DNA of 25,568 nucleotides from a virus, in IMG/VR virus record IMGVR_UViG_3300028596_000057, positions 1 through 25,568 of that record. The stretch is one strand, 5' to 3'. Position 1 is the stretch's first letter. Each line of letters begins with the position of its first letter. Position numbers and translations under genes: made by a program. This document shows positions 7,518 through 15,338 of this stretch, piece by piece. Below the pieces are notes generated by a model that did not search any database, was not told the DNA's origin, and saw only the letters and a program-made list of their open reading frames with translations.

Positions 7518-8432
7518 TCAGCCGACGAGGATGGACGCGCCGTTGGGGTGGCCGTAGGCCCAGCCGCGACGGGCGCGCATCTTCAGGATCGACTCGTCCG
7601 TCAACGCGCTGAGGCCGTCGCGTCCGTCGATGAACACCGACTCGGGGCCGGAGCGGACGCCGAGGAGCATCAGCTCGGGGTTGACGAACGCCATGACGGG
7701 GCGGCCGGTCGGGGCCGAGGTGGCGGTCGCGGTGAGCTTCGCTCCGAGGCTCCACCGGATCGGCACATTGAAGATCGTGTCCGGGGTTCCGGCCGTGCCT
7801 TCGATGAAGATGGGCCGGTTCTGGGAGTCGAGGACGCCGCGCAGGCTCTTGCGGAACGCGGTGTGCGCGATGGCCACCATGGAGCCCGGGTCGAAGTAGT
7901 CGCCGGTCTCGACGCTGCCGATCGCGGTGGAGAACTCCGAGTAGCTGGGGGCACCGGAGGATGCGGCGGTGGTGATGTTCGCGCCGCCGGTGTAGCTGAG
8001 GGTGGCGTCGGTCGTGTTCAGCAGCTGGTACAGCGACGTGAACGGGACCGTGGTGCCGTTGGACGCGGCCGAGACGGCGAGGGACGCGTTGTCGATGAGC
8101 TTGGCGTAGGACTTGCCCCAGCCGATCATCTTCGCTTCGATGATGTTGGCGACGGAGTCGTCGATGTCTTCCTCGGCGATGCGCGCGGCCTTGCCGAACT
8201 TGATCGCGGAGAGCAGGACTTCGTCGTTGAGCGACGTGTCCTCGCCGTAGGTGCCGCCCTTGGCGACGACCGCGACGTCCATGCCCGCGGTGCGGGGGAC
8301 GTGCTTGGTGTCGGAGCCCATGGGGATGCGGGCGGCAAGCGCCTCAACGGCGGAGATCTGGGTGATGGACTGGATGACCCGGCTGGTCTCCCACTCTTCT
8401 GGGATCCATGCCTCGAGCGTATTGCGCGTCAC
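7518..8432 (-). CDS. Major capsid protein (HK97 fold)
   Basis: 304 residues from GTG 8432 with GGAGGG 8-10 nt upstream. It forms the icosahedral shell. The pattern is that of actinophage HK97-type capsid proteins without a delta domain: N-terminal arm (TRNTLEAWIPEEWETSRVIQSITQISAVEALAARIPMGSDTKHVPR), E-loop region (VAVVAKGGTYGEDTSLNDEVLLSAIKFGKAARIAEEDIDDSV), spine helix (IEAKMIGWGKSYAKLIDNASL), P-domain and A-domain ending in RARRGWAYGHPNGASILVG. A separate scaffold gene is upstream, agreeing with the absence of an N-terminal scaffold here. It is flanked by structured gaps on both sides, unlike the other virion genes. Confidence 0.93.
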   Translation of the reverse strand: MTRNTLEAWIPEEWETSRVIQSITQISAVEALAARIPMGSDTKHVPRTAGMDVAVVAKGGTYGEDTSLNDEVLLSAIKFGKAARIAEEDIDDSVANIIEAKMIGWGKSYAKLIDNASLAVSAASNGTTVPFTSLYQLLNTTDATLSYTGGANITTAASSGAPSYSEFSTAIGSVETGDYFDPGSMVAIAHTAFRKSLRGVLDSQNRPIFIEGTAGTPDTIFNVPIRWSLGAKLTATATSAPTGRPVMAFVNPELMLLGVRSGPESVFIDGRDGLSALTDESILKMRARRGWAYGHPNGASILVG

Positions 8433-8452
8433 TGTGGCCCTCCTGCGGGCGG

Positions 8453-8488
8453 CGTGATGGGGAGTTGTTGGGCTCGGGCCCCATCACG
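8453..8488. promoter_or_regulatory. Hairpin in the capsid gene leader
   Basis: CGTGATGGGG (8453-8462) and CCCCATCACG (8479-8488) form a perfect 10-bp stem with a 16-nt loop that contains a smaller GGGCTCGGGCC structure. It lies 20 nt before the capsid start on the minus-strand mRNA, between that start and the scaffold gene. It could affect ribosome loading, mRNA stability or read-through. Confidence 0.55.
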
Positions 8489-8515
8489 GGCGCCTTCGCA
8501 AAGCAGGGCGGCGGT

Positions 8516-8536
8516 TTGTTCCGATCACCGGAACAA
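8516..8536. other. Second hairpin in the scaffold-capsid gap
   Basis: TTGTTCC (8516-8522) and GGAACAA (8530-8536) with a 7-nt loop. It lies on the minus strand about 30 nt beyond the scaffold stop, upstream of the capsid-leader hairpin. The region around it is less GC-rich than its surroundings (gaatatac near 8550), so a promoter for the capsid gene here is possible but I cannot point to a clear -35/-10 pair. Confidence 0.45.
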
Positions 8537-8566
8537 TTCACCTGGTGCTGAATATACCTCTTGGGG

Positions 8567-9262
8567 TCAAGCCCTGCCCAGGAGCCGGGCAGCGTGCTGC
8601 TCGGCCGTCGACTTCGGCTTCTCCTGGGCGGCCGGCCGGGGTGCGCCGGTAGGCCTGACCTTCGGCTTCCTGGCGGGCGCCGAGAACAACTCCGGGTAGT
8701 CGCGGCGCAGATCGTCTATCGCGGCGTCCAGGCCGGAGACGGATCCGTCGTCGCTGACGTCGAGGCCGTCCATGTCGACGAGCTTCAGCAGGCGGGACAG
8801 GCGGGACTCGCCCTTCTCGCGGGCCGCATCCGATTCGGGCTCCTTCTCGTCCTGCAGGAACGCCAGCGCCCCGGCCTCGACGAGCGCGGACCGGGCCGCG
8901 GTGCGCACGAGGGGCTGCCGGTAGCGCTTCTCGCCCTCCTCGCGGGCTTCGCGGAGCGCCTTCTCGTGCTCGGTCTCGTCGCCGCGGGCCTTGTCCTCGA
9001 GTTCCTTGTTGCGGAGCCGGTGCCGCTTGGCGTCCTCGTTGGCCTTCTTCAACGCCGCCTGCGTGCGCGCCCACTCGGTCCTGGAAGGCGGCTCGTAGTC
9101 GTCGTCGCCCGGCTTCGGCTCGTCCTTCTTCGCGGGCGGCTTCGGCTTCGGAGCCTCGTCCGGCTCGATGTCGGGTCCGGCGTCCACCTCGGCGTCCGGC
9201 TCGTCGTCGACTTCGACGTCGATGTCGGGCTCGTCGGTGGCGGTGTCGGTCTGGATGCCCAT
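8567..9262 (-). CDS. Capsid scaffold protein
   Basis: 231 residues from ATG 9262 (GGGAGA upstream). The N-terminus is very acidic (TDEPDIDVEVDDEPDAEVDAGPD), then Lys/Pro-rich, then a long coiled coil (TQAALKKANEDAKRHRLRNKELEDKARGDETEHEKALREAREEGEKRY), a small globular part (AARSALVEAGALAFLQDEKEPES...LVDMDGLDVSDDGSVSGLDAAIDDLRRDYPELF) and a Pro/Lys-rich end. This is the usual structure of actinophage scaffold proteins: the coil drives prohead assembly and the C-terminal end contacts the capsid. It lies directly before the capsid gene. Confidence 0.88.
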   Translation of the reverse strand: MGIQTDTATDEPDIDVEVDDEPDAEVDAGPDIEPDEAPKPKPPAKKDEPKPGDDDYEPPSRTEWARTQAALKKANEDAKRHRLRNKELEDKARGDETEHEKALREAREEGEKRYRQPLVRTAARSALVEAGALAFLQDEKEPESDAAREKGESRLSRLLKLVDMDGLDVSDDGSVSGLDAAIDDLRRDYPELFSAPARKPKVRPTGAPRPAAQEKPKSTAEQHAARLLGRA

Positions 9263-9316
9263 CGTGTTCTCCCATCGCGGGGTTGGTTGTCGGCGTCCGT
9301 CGCGGGCGCCCGTGGG

Positions 9317-10336
9317 TTATGCGGCTTGGGTGAAGCGGCCGGTGCGCACGGCGGTACGGGCGCGCGCTTCCACGGCAGGCAGCAGGTCGGGTTCGGTACG
9401 CAGGAGTTCCCGGGCGGCGCGCAACCGGGCGGCCCGGGACTCAGAGGGGCGGGCGGTGCCGTAGCCGAGGGAGCGGTGCGCCTCCCGCTGCAATGCCAGC
9501 GGAAACGGCACGCCGGACGTCGTCCAGGAGTCGTTCCAGGGGACGGTGCGGCATCGGCAGTGCGCATGTAGGGGCGGCCCGTCGATCCCCTCGGCACCGA
9601 TGTGGCGCTGCCGGGGATCCCACGACAAGCCGCCCGGGAAGGGTTCGTCGACAGGGACAGCGCGGCCCGTGTAGGCGAGACAGCGCACGCACGCGTCTGC
9701 CTCCGACACCCACAGCCTGACCTTCGCTGACGCCCGGATCACAGTGTCCAGGCCCTCGTTCACGGCGGTGTTGACGACCCAGGCGACGTGCGCGCGGATC
9801 GCGGAGAAAGTGGCGTGGCCGGCGCCGATCCCGGTCAGCAGGTGCGACCAGCGCGACACCCGGTCCAGTTGCAGCAGCTGCAGGGCGCGGTCGCGGCGCC
9901 GGGTGATGAGGTCGCCGATGCGGCTGGCCTCGTCGCGGACCGCCCGGCTCAGTCGCGGACGGGCAGGCGCACGGCGGCGGCGGCGCCCCGTAGCGGCCCG
10001 CAAGAACTCGCCACCCTGCGCTATCCCCAGGGTCAACGCCTCGCCGAGGCTGTCACCGAGTGCCGTGTCAGCTCGCGGGATGACGCCGTCGAGGATGCGG
10101 CGGATCGCGGCGCGCACGGCGGCGAGAATGCGGCGCAGCACGCCCCCGGGCACGGCAGGCTCGTCGGGGCCGCCGAATGCGCGGGTCCATGCGGCGAGGG
10201 TGCGGCGGATCAGCTGGGCGAACAGAGTGTCGCTGTCGCCGAGCGCCTCCCCGACGATGCGGTTCTCAAGGTCGATGACCTGGCCGGTGTGCTCGTCCTG
10301 CACGAGGCGGGCCAGGTGCTCGCTGCGGTACGGCAT
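9317..10336 (-). CDS. MuF-type head morphogenesis protein
   Basis: 339 residues from ATG 10336, the stop of the portal gene overlapping (ATGA). A helical N-terminal half is followed by a C-terminal MuF domain: VRLWVSEADACVRCLAYTGRAVPVDEPFPGG...PPLHAHCRCRTVPW, with the CxxC and HxxCRC residues of this family, probably binding zinc. MuF proteins are minor head components bound to the portal. In some phages the C-terminal end carries a toxin domain; here only a short Arg-rich tail follows, so no toxin is seen. Confidence 0.9.
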   Translation of the reverse strand: MPYRSEHLARLVQDEHTGQVIDLENRIVGEALGDSDTLFAQLIRRTLAAWTRAFGGPDEPAVPGGVLRRILAAVRAAIRRILDGVIPRADTALGDSLGEALTLGIAQGGEFLRAATGRRRRRAPARPRLSRAVRDEASRIGDLITRRRDRALQLLQLDRVSRWSHLLTGIGAGHATFSAIRAHVAWVVNTAVNEGLDTVIRASAKVRLWVSEADACVRCLAYTGRAVPVDEPFPGGLSWDPRQRHIGAEGIDGPPLHAHCRCRTVPWNDSWTTSGVPFPLALQREAHRSLGYGTARPSESRAARLRAARELLRTEPDLLPAVEARARTAVRTGRFTQAA

Positions 10337-11862
10337 CAGCCCTCCTCTTGCGCCTGCGCGAGGAGTTCGAGGTCGTCGATCGTCCCGGACAGCAGCGCGG
10401 TCACCTGCTCGCTACTGATGACGCCGAGCGCGGTGGCTGCGCCCAGCTTCTGAGCCGAGTCCGCCAGGCTCGCGAGGACGTCGACGCGGCGCTGCAGCTC
10501 GGAGTCGTCGACGCCGGTCAGCCACTCGTCGACCTGCTCCGCCCGGTATCCGGCCTCCATAAGGGCCTGCTTGCGCGGGACACCGGCCCGGATCTTCTCA
10601 TTGACGGTCTGCCAGCCCTGCGCGTCCGTCACCGACTTCGCTGGCACCCAGTCCACGGACAGGACCGGGTCGATGACTCCGAGACGGCGCAGGGCGAACA
10701 TGAACGCCTCATGCGTGGCGGCTCCGTAAGCCGTCTGCCGGATTTCGACCTTGCTGATGAACGGGCCGTCTTCCTCGCGGTAGGACTCGCCGGACCGCTG
10801 GTTGGACTGCGGGTCGAACATCCGCAGCGGCGTGTCCGTGATCTGCGCCATCGCACGAATGTTGAACTGGATCGGCTCCAGGAACACGCCAGGCTGTGCC
10901 GCATCGAACTGGCCGACGGCCTTGAAGCCGCGCAGCAGCATCATTTCGCCGGGTCCGGCTTTCAGGCTGCTGTCGTCGCCAGAGTCTTTCGGGCCGACGC
11001 CTTTCTCGGGGAGGGGCCAGTCGCCGTCATCGAAGTCGCCGGGTTCCAGATCTGAAGTGTCGGTGTTGGCGGCTTCGGTGAGGGCGTAGCGCTGCGGGAA
11101 TCCCTGGTAGTCAACGGTACCCATGTGGGTGGACTGGAGTTTGGTGATGGCGTTCTGCGGGCCGTAGGCGCCGTAGTGCTCCGGTACGCCGTAGGGGCGG
11201 TCGTTGCGGAAGTGGAAGACGGGCTGCTCGCCCCAGTCGTGGTCGATAGTCCACGACTCGGGGTCTGCGTCGTCGGCAGGCCAGTGCATCCAGTCGGCGG
11301 GCTTGTCACCCTTCGAGTTCTTGCCGGTGGTCCAGCGTTCGATGCGATCGTCGTACAGCAGCTCGACCCGGTGGTAGGGGCCGTCGCACCACTTCTTGAT
11401 CGTGTACGCCTTGCGGCGCGGATTGTCCTGGCTGTAGATCACGCGCACGGTCTGCGGCGAGTTGTAGAACATGTCGACGCGGACGACGTTGCCCTTGTCG
11501 TCCTCGACGGGCAGCACCATCAGGTAGGCGTCGCCGTACTCGCCGGCCCTGCGGAACAGGTCGGGCATCTCCAGGTTGAGCTGGTTGTCCTGCCAGATCT
11601 TCGAGATCAGCGTGTTCGTGGCCTCGTCAGGACTGGTGATGGACGCGATCTTCAGGCGGTTCGTGACCGCGTTCACCGGGGTCTTGGCGAAGTTGAGATC
11701 GAAATCGATGTCATGGATCGCGAGGGCGCGGCGGATCCGGATGCTGGTGAAGACCTCGGGGACCTTGCCGTCGTAGTAGGTCTGCGCCTGGTCGTAGCCG
11801 GGGCGCGCTTCCTGCAGCTCTTCGATGCCGTACATGAGGTCGGCACGCGACAAGTCATCCAA
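10336..11862 (-). CDS. Portal protein (SPP1 gp6-like)
   Basis: 508 residues from TTG 11862, chosen because GGAGG lies 5 nt before it and no ATG or GTG is in frame nearby. The product forms the dodecameric vertex through which DNA enters the head and binds the terminase. Features match the phage portal SPP1 Gp6-like family: an N-terminal helix, FAKTPVNAVTNRLKIASI, SKIWQDNQLNLEMPDLFRRAGEYGDAYLMVLP, then ITDTPLRMFDPQSNQRSGESYREEDGPFISKVEIRQ and a helical C-terminus (AGVPRKQALMEAGYRAEQVDEWL). Its stop overlaps the MuF gene start. Confidence 0.93.
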   Translation of the reverse strand: MDDLSRADLMYGIEELQEARPGYDQAQTYYDGKVPEVFTSIRIRRALAIHDIDFDLNFAKTPVNAVTNRLKIASITSPDEATNTLISKIWQDNQLNLEMPDLFRRAGEYGDAYLMVLPVEDDKGNVVRVDMFYNSPQTVRVIYSQDNPRRKAYTIKKWCDGPYHRVELLYDDRIERWTTGKNSKGDKPADWMHWPADDADPESWTIDHDWGEQPVFHFRNDRPYGVPEHYGAYGPQNAITKLQSTHMGTVDYQGFPQRYALTEAANTDTSDLEPGDFDDGDWPLPEKGVGPKDSGDDSSLKAGPGEMMLLRGFKAVGQFDAAQPGVFLEPIQFNIRAMAQITDTPLRMFDPQSNQRSGESYREEDGPFISKVEIRQTAYGAATHEAFMFALRRLGVIDPVLSVDWVPAKSVTDAQGWQTVNEKIRAGVPRKQALMEAGYRAEQVDEWLTGVDDSELQRRVDVLASLADSAQKLGAATALGVISSEQVTALLSGTIDDLELLAQAQEEG

Positions 11863-11900
11863 TGCGACCTCCGGGCAGCGGCTTTCGGATCACGAGCGGG

Positions 11901-13478
11901 CTAGGCATAGGAGGCCCTGGTGGCTGTCGCAGGGGTCTTCTTCGGCGGGTTCAGGAAGCGACGAACGGCACTGCCGACCGCGTCGACCATGTCGTCGTTG
12001 GCGCCCTTGGGGAATGTGCACATCTGCTGTTCCAGCTCCGGGAGCCTGCGGGCATGCAGGACCCGGCCGCGCTGGTAGTGGTTGAGGACGCCTTCGGCGC
12101 GGGCGAACTTGGGCTCGTTCTGGTTGACGGGCTTCACCTTCACTGGCATGCCGTGGAGGATCGACTGCCACGTGTCGCCGCCCTGGTTAACCTCGACGAG
12201 GATCAGGCCGATCTGCGGGTACTCATCGAGGATCGCCAGCACCCGGTCGCGCAGCAGCGGGCCGGGCGTCACCTTCAGCGCCCACGCCGCGTGCACGGTG
12301 CAGCGCCGCAGCTGCGCCGACCACGACACCACCGCCAGGCCTGTGAAGTCCGAGCTCTTCTTCGCGGTGACCGCGGGGTCAATGCTGAGCATCATGTGGG
12401 TGATCGGGTCCGCGCCCTCGTCGCCCGGATAGCGGAAGTCGTCCGGCGTCCACAGCGCGCCGTCCGCAGCCAGGGGATCATTGGCCATGTTTTTCGCATA
12501 CGCCCTGGTATGCCGTATGGACGTCAGGTACGAGAGGGGCCACTTCTCCGGCCACACCGACCGCTCCGTGCCGTCCTCGCGCTGCTCGATGGGCAGGTGG
12601 TGGTGGACGCGGAACTTCTCGTCACCAACCCAGGCGTTGACGTCGTCCCGCTCACCCTTACCCCAGCGCACCAGCTGATGCGTGACGGACCCGGGCATCG
12701 TCACCGTGCCGCTGAGCACCACCCGCGCATAGATGTTGAGGGGCAAGATCGCGTCCGTAATGGTCTTGAGCCGCTTGCCCGCCTGATAAGCCGAGTACAT
12801 CGCCTCATCCGGCTCAACATCATCTAGCAGTAGAAGGTCGGGCCGCCGCTCGCCGACCTTCATACCAAGGGAACTGGAGTCGATCCCCTTCGCCGCGAAC
12901 ACGAAGCCGTTGCTGCGGATGACCATGTGCTTCGCATCAGACTCCGACGCGCCCGACGGACGCCGGCCAGCCGCACAAAGCTTGGGGAAGTCGCGGCGCA
13001 GCGCGGCATTCTGATCGACCTCCTTACGGAAGGTCGCGAGGTGCATTTCCGCCTGCGGACCGGAATCGGCGAACACCGCGGCGAACTTGACGTGCTCGTG
13101 GGCTGCGGCCCACAGCGGCAGGATGAACAGCATCCACGTGCTCTTGCCGGTGTCGCGGGGTGCGAGGAACGCGTCCCGCTGCTCCATGGGCGCGGCCGGC
13201 GGGATGACCCACTGGCGGGCGATGCGCACCCATTCGAGGTGCGCGTCGGCGAAGGAGACCTGGCCTTCCGGGTCCCGCAGGTGGTGGAGGCAGTAGAGGA
13301 CGGCGAAGAGCAGGGGATCGAGGCGGGTTGCTTCGATGCGGGCGTCGCGGTATTCAGGGCTGCCGTCGAGGAGGCGCGCGTCGATGCTGGCGACCCAGGC
13401 GGGGAAGTCGAACGTCTCTGCGTTCGCTGCCGGGTCGTAGGGGTCGGCGATGCGCAGCTGGTCGACGGCGGTGTTCAC
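11901..13478 (-). CDS. Terminase large subunit
   Basis: 525 residues from GTG 13478, which overlaps the small terminase stop (GTGA); the frame stays open upstream but only as Arg/Pro-rich shadow. This is the DNA-packaging motor: N-terminal ATPase with Walker A APRDTGKST (about 106-114) and Walker B DLLLLDDVE (about 215-223), then a C-terminal RNase H-like nuclease with acidic residues in MMLSIDPAVT, ILVEVNQGGD and GANDDMVDAVG. The Walker A is of the deviant R-x-x-GKS/T type common in terminases. The pairing with a small subunit just upstream and a portal downstream makes the call sure; the packaging mode (cos or headful) cannot be read from this. Confidence 0.95.
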   Translation of the reverse strand: MNTAVDQLRIADPYDPAANAETFDFPAWVASIDARLLDGSPEYRDARIEATRLDPLLFAVLYCLHHLRDPEGQVSFADAHLEWVRIARQWVIPPAAPMEQRDAFLAPRDTGKSTWMLFILPLWAAAHEHVKFAAVFADSGPQAEMHLATFRKEVDQNAALRRDFPKLCAAGRRPSGASESDAKHMVIRSNGFVFAAKGIDSSSLGMKVGERRPDLLLLDDVEPDEAMYSAYQAGKRLKTITDAILPLNIYARVVLSGTVTMPGSVTHQLVRWGKGERDDVNAWVGDEKFRVHHHLPIEQREDGTERSVWPEKWPLSYLTSIRHTRAYAKNMANDPLAADGALWTPDDFRYPGDEGADPITHMMLSIDPAVTAKKSSDFTGLAVVSWSAQLRRCTVHAAWALKVTPGPLLRDRVLAILDEYPQIGLILVEVNQGGDTWQSILHGMPVKVKPVNQNEPKFARAEGVLNHYQRGRVLHARRLPELEQQMCTFPKGANDDMVDAVGSAVRRFLNPPKKTPATATRASYA

Positions 13479-14080
13479 TCGCTCTGCCCCCGCTCGGCGC
13501 GCAGCTGATCGGTGGTGGTGGCGTTCTTCGCCTTCATCTCGGCGACGAGCTCTTGCACCGCGATGTCCTGCTGGGTGACTTCGGTGACTTGCGCCTCCAC
13601 CTTGGTGGGGGCGTCGAGGCCGAGGAGTTTGCGCTGTTCGGCGTTGTTCTTCCGCCGCGCGTCTTCGATCTTGATGAGGCGGTCGATGGCGGCGAGGACG
13701 GGGCCGTCGTCCTGGAGGGGTTCGCCGTCGATGGCGATGACGCGGCCGTTGTTGACGGTGATGTGATGCCGGCCGAGGACGAGCCTGGCGCGCTCCTCCA
13801 GCTCGCCGAGGCGGACGAGTTCGCCTTCGAGGCGTTCGAGGTGGAGCGCCCGGTACTGGTCGATCTTCGGGTCGACGCGGCGGGCGAGCTCTTCGCGCAG
13901 GAGGTCGCGGGCTGTGGTCCAGGGGATCCGGTCTCCGCCGGTGGGTCCGTCGGGGGCGGCGGTGATCGCTTCGATGGCGCGGAACGAGTGGCCGTCGAGC
14001 TTCAACTGGAAGACGATCGCGGCCTTCTCGGCTTGCTCGGCCGGGTTCTTCCGGTTGTACGGGCCGGGTCCTGCAGCCAT
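13475..14080 (-). CDS. Terminase small subunit
   Basis: 201 residues from ATG 14080 with GGAGGG upstream. It recognises viral DNA and recruits the large subunit. The N-terminus holds a helix-turn-helix-like segment (AAIVFQLKLDGHSFRAIEAITAAPDGPT...PWTTARDLLREELARR), followed by a helical region (KIDQYRALHLERLEGELVRLGELEERARLVL) and an oligomerising part with NGRVIAIDGEPLQDDGPVLAAIDRLIKIEDARRKLLGL-like sequence. It is the first gene of the virion operon, just after the divergent gap 14081-14224. Confidence 0.85.
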   Translation of the reverse strand: MAAGPGPYNRKNPAEQAEKAAIVFQLKLDGHSFRAIEAITAAPDGPTGGDRIPWTTARDLLREELARRVDPKIDQYRALHLERLEGELVRLGELEERARLVLGRHHITVNNGRVIAIDGEPLQDDGPVLAAIDRLIKIEDARRKNNAEQRKLLGLDAPTKVEAQVTEVTQQDIAVQELVAEMKAKNATTTDQLRAERGQSE

Positions 14081-14103
14081 CCCCCACCCTCCTCGTGCCG
14101 TCG

Positions 14104-14160
14104 ATTCTTCAGAATTACATCACCTACACCTTTGAATCGTAGGACATGGACGCGCATTAG
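14104..14160 (+). promoter_or_regulatory. Candidate divergent control region between terminase and small plus-strand genes
   Basis: The 144-nt gap 14081-14224 is markedly richer in A/T than its neighbours. On the plus strand TTGAAT (14132-14137), a 17-nt spacer and CATTAG (14155-14160) form a plausible sigma-70-like promoter for the gene at 14225. ATTCT-TC-AGAAT (14104-14115) is a perfect 12-nt inverted repeat, and GATTC/GAATC (14103-14107, 14134-14138) a wider one, which could be operators for the virion operon on the other strand. I saw no equally clear minus-strand promoter. Confidence 0.4.
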
Positions 14161-14224
14161 TCGCTACTCCCCTACCGCAACGCCTGTCGCGGGGGCAGCA
14201 TTGAAGGTGACGGAAGGGGCAGGG

Positions 14225-14419
14225 ATGGTCTCCGATCGAGGCGGACGCGCCGGCTTCGTGTACCGAAGCCGCTTCGCGGTCTACCGCGCGCTGCGCCGAC
14301 AGGGCGCCAGCGAGTCCAAGGCGGCGCGGATCAGCAACGCCGGCCGGACGTTCCCGCAGCGATCCCTTATGGGGCGGAAAGCGGCGAAGACCCGTCAGGC
14401 GCGCGGCCGTCGGCGGTAG
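14225..14419 (+). CDS. Small basic protein of the 'SKAARIxNAG' type, 64 residues
   Basis: Plus strand, opposite to the virion operon. ATG 14225 is preceded by GGAAGG; a GTG at 14207 is an alternative. Product contains FVYRSRFAVYRALRRQGASESKAARISNAGRTFPQRSLMGRKAAKTRQARGRRR: an (A/V)YRALR+xG-S-SKAARI-NAG helix-turn-helix-like segment and a very basic tail. Short proteins with this signature are common in actinophages and Streptomyces prophages, often near terminase or HNH genes, without a known role. A nucleic-acid-binding function is inferred from charge only. Confidence 0.7.
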   Translation: MVSDRGGRAGFVYRSRFAVYRALRRQGASESKAARISNAGRTFPQRSLMGRKAAKTRQARGRRR

Positions 14420-14469
14420 CATCCGCGGACCGCGCGCAGGGGGTGCGTGCGCTTGTTGGGGGGATTGCG

Positions 14470-14703
14470 ATGGGGATTCGACTGTCGGGCGGGATCGGCC
14501 CATTGAGGGTGTCGGCCTCGCCTGGGCGTGCCGCGTCCGGCTTCTTCGGGCTGGGGATTGCGGCGGTCGTCGGCATGTTCAAGCTGATGCTCTGGATGCT
14601 GTACGCGGGCTACTGGATCCTGCGGGCCGTGTATTGGGAGGCGCCGCGGGCGGGCTGGCGGTGGTGGCAGCGGCACCAGGCGGCGAGAGCGACAACGCCG
14701 TGA
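14470..14703 (+). CDS. Small membrane protein with DUF4236-like N-terminus
   Basis: 77 residues if begun at ATG 14470 (GGGGGG just upstream); a GTG at 14443 would add 9 residues. It opens MGIRLSGGIGPLRVSASPGR, a strand-type G.+.S..IGP.RV pattern similar to small Streptomyces proteins with DUF4236-like starts, followed by one hydrophobic span (FFGLGIAAVVGMFKLMLWMLYAGYWIL) and a Trp/Arg-rich end (WEAPRAGWRWWQRHQAARATTP). Probably a small inner-membrane protein. It lies 51 nt after the previous plus-strand gene and before a strong hairpin. Confidence 0.65.
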   Translation: MGIRLSGGIGPLRVSASPGRAASGFFGLGIAAVVGMFKLMLWMLYAGYWILRAVYWEAPRAGWRWWQRHQAARATTP

Positions 14704-14711
14704 GCACGCCA

Positions 14712-14743
14712 CAGGGCCCGCCCCAGGCTGGAGGCGGGCCCTG
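14712..14743. terminator. Bidirectional terminator between convergent genes
   Basis: CAGGGCCCGCC (14712-14722), a 10-nt loop and GGCGGGCCCTG (14733-14743) form a perfect 11-bp GC stem. It begins 9 nt after the plus-strand stop (14703) and ends 12 nt from the minus-strand stop (14755). No T-run, as is usual in Streptomyces. The stem arm is nearly the same as that of the terminator at 17702. Confidence 0.85.
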
Positions 14744-14754
14744 CACGGTGCGGG

Positions 14755-14988
14755 TCATCGGCGGGTGCCGGCAGCTGCCCGCTGGATCCAGGACGCGATG
14801 ACGGCGAACGTCGACCAGTCCGCATAGCCGGCGAACCAGCGGACGATCCGTTCGTCATAGGCGCCGAGTTCGACTCCGGCGCCGGCCAGCACGTCGCGGA
14901 GGATGGCCTCCTGCTCGGCGTGCGGCCGGTAGTCGAGGGGCTCGGATTCGATCGGGCCGGCGGGAATGCCGGTCGGTTCGGCGCTCAC
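14755..14988 (-). CDS. Unknown small protein, 77 residues
   Basis: Starts at GTG 14988 overlapping the upstream stop (GTGA). The product is acidic in its first half with RPHAEQEAILRDVLAGAGVELGAYDERIVRWFAGYADWSTFAVIASWIQRAA, resembling small helical proteins common in Streptomyces elements (a 'WDxxTVATIASWIxRA'-type end). Role unknown. It is the last gene of the run 15996-14755 and abuts the bidirectional terminator. Confidence 0.65.
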   Translation of the reverse strand: MSAEPTGIPAGPIESEPLDYRPHAEQEAILRDVLAGAGVELGAYDERIVRWFAGYADWSTFAVIASWIQRAAAGTRR

Positions 14989-15155
14989 GCCCCGCCCCCC
15001 GCCTGCTGCGCCTCGAGGTGCCGCCGCAGGTTCTGGCTGGCCAGCGACAGGTCAGGCCAGGGAACGCCGTCCAGGTCCTGGTGGACGTCCTTCACGTCCC
15101 GGGGAGTGAATTCGATGGTGACGGTGCCGTCGTCGGCAACTTTGATGATCTGCAC
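14985..15155 (-). CDS. Unknown small protein, 56 residues
   Basis: GTG 15155 with GAGGAG 6-8 nt upstream, TGA 14987-14985 overlapping the next start. Product VQIIKVADDGTVTIEFTPRD followed by a polar helix (LSLASQNLRRHLEAQQ). It looks like a compact strand-strand-helix protein. No known family recognised. Confidence 0.6.
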   Translation of the reverse strand: MQIIKVADDGTVTIEFTPRDVKDVHQDLDGVPWPDLSLASQNLRRHLEAQQAGGGA

Positions 15156-15164
15156 GGGGACTCC

Positions 15165-15338
15165 TCAGCAGTAGTAGTGGTCGGACGGGTCGTCGTAGTC
15201 GCCGTCCCAGTCGCGGTCGGTCCAGTGGTCGCGGTCGGCGCGTCCGGCGGCGGTCGGCGTCTCGTCCCAGTCTCGGCGGGGTTCGGTGATCGGCTCCGGC
15301 ACGTCGACAGCCGGGGCAGGCTCGGCGGGGGCGGCCAT
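15165..15338 (-). CDS. Small acidic protein, 57 residues
   Basis: ATG 15338 overlaps the upstream stop as TGATG. Begins MAAPAEPAPAVDVPEPITEP and ends in an Asp/Tyr-rich tail (DHWTDRDWDGDYDDPSDHYYC). No structure is evident and the low-complexity acidic end suggests a disordered protein. The coupled start supports a real gene. Function unknown. Confidence 0.5.
   Translation of the reverse strand: MAAPAEPAPAVDVPEPITEPRRDWDETPTAAGRADRDHWTDRDWDGDYDDPSDHYYC

Noticed and set aside
8344-8541. 65-codon minus-strand frame across the scaffold-capsid gap
   Set aside because: It overlaps the capsid start in another frame, has no ribosome site and covers hairpins.
13479-14087. N-terminal extension of the large terminase frame up to 14087
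   Set aside because: This part is Arg/Pro/His-rich shadow of the small terminase; the GTG at 13478 overlaps the small-subunit stop and begins sequence typical of a terminase.
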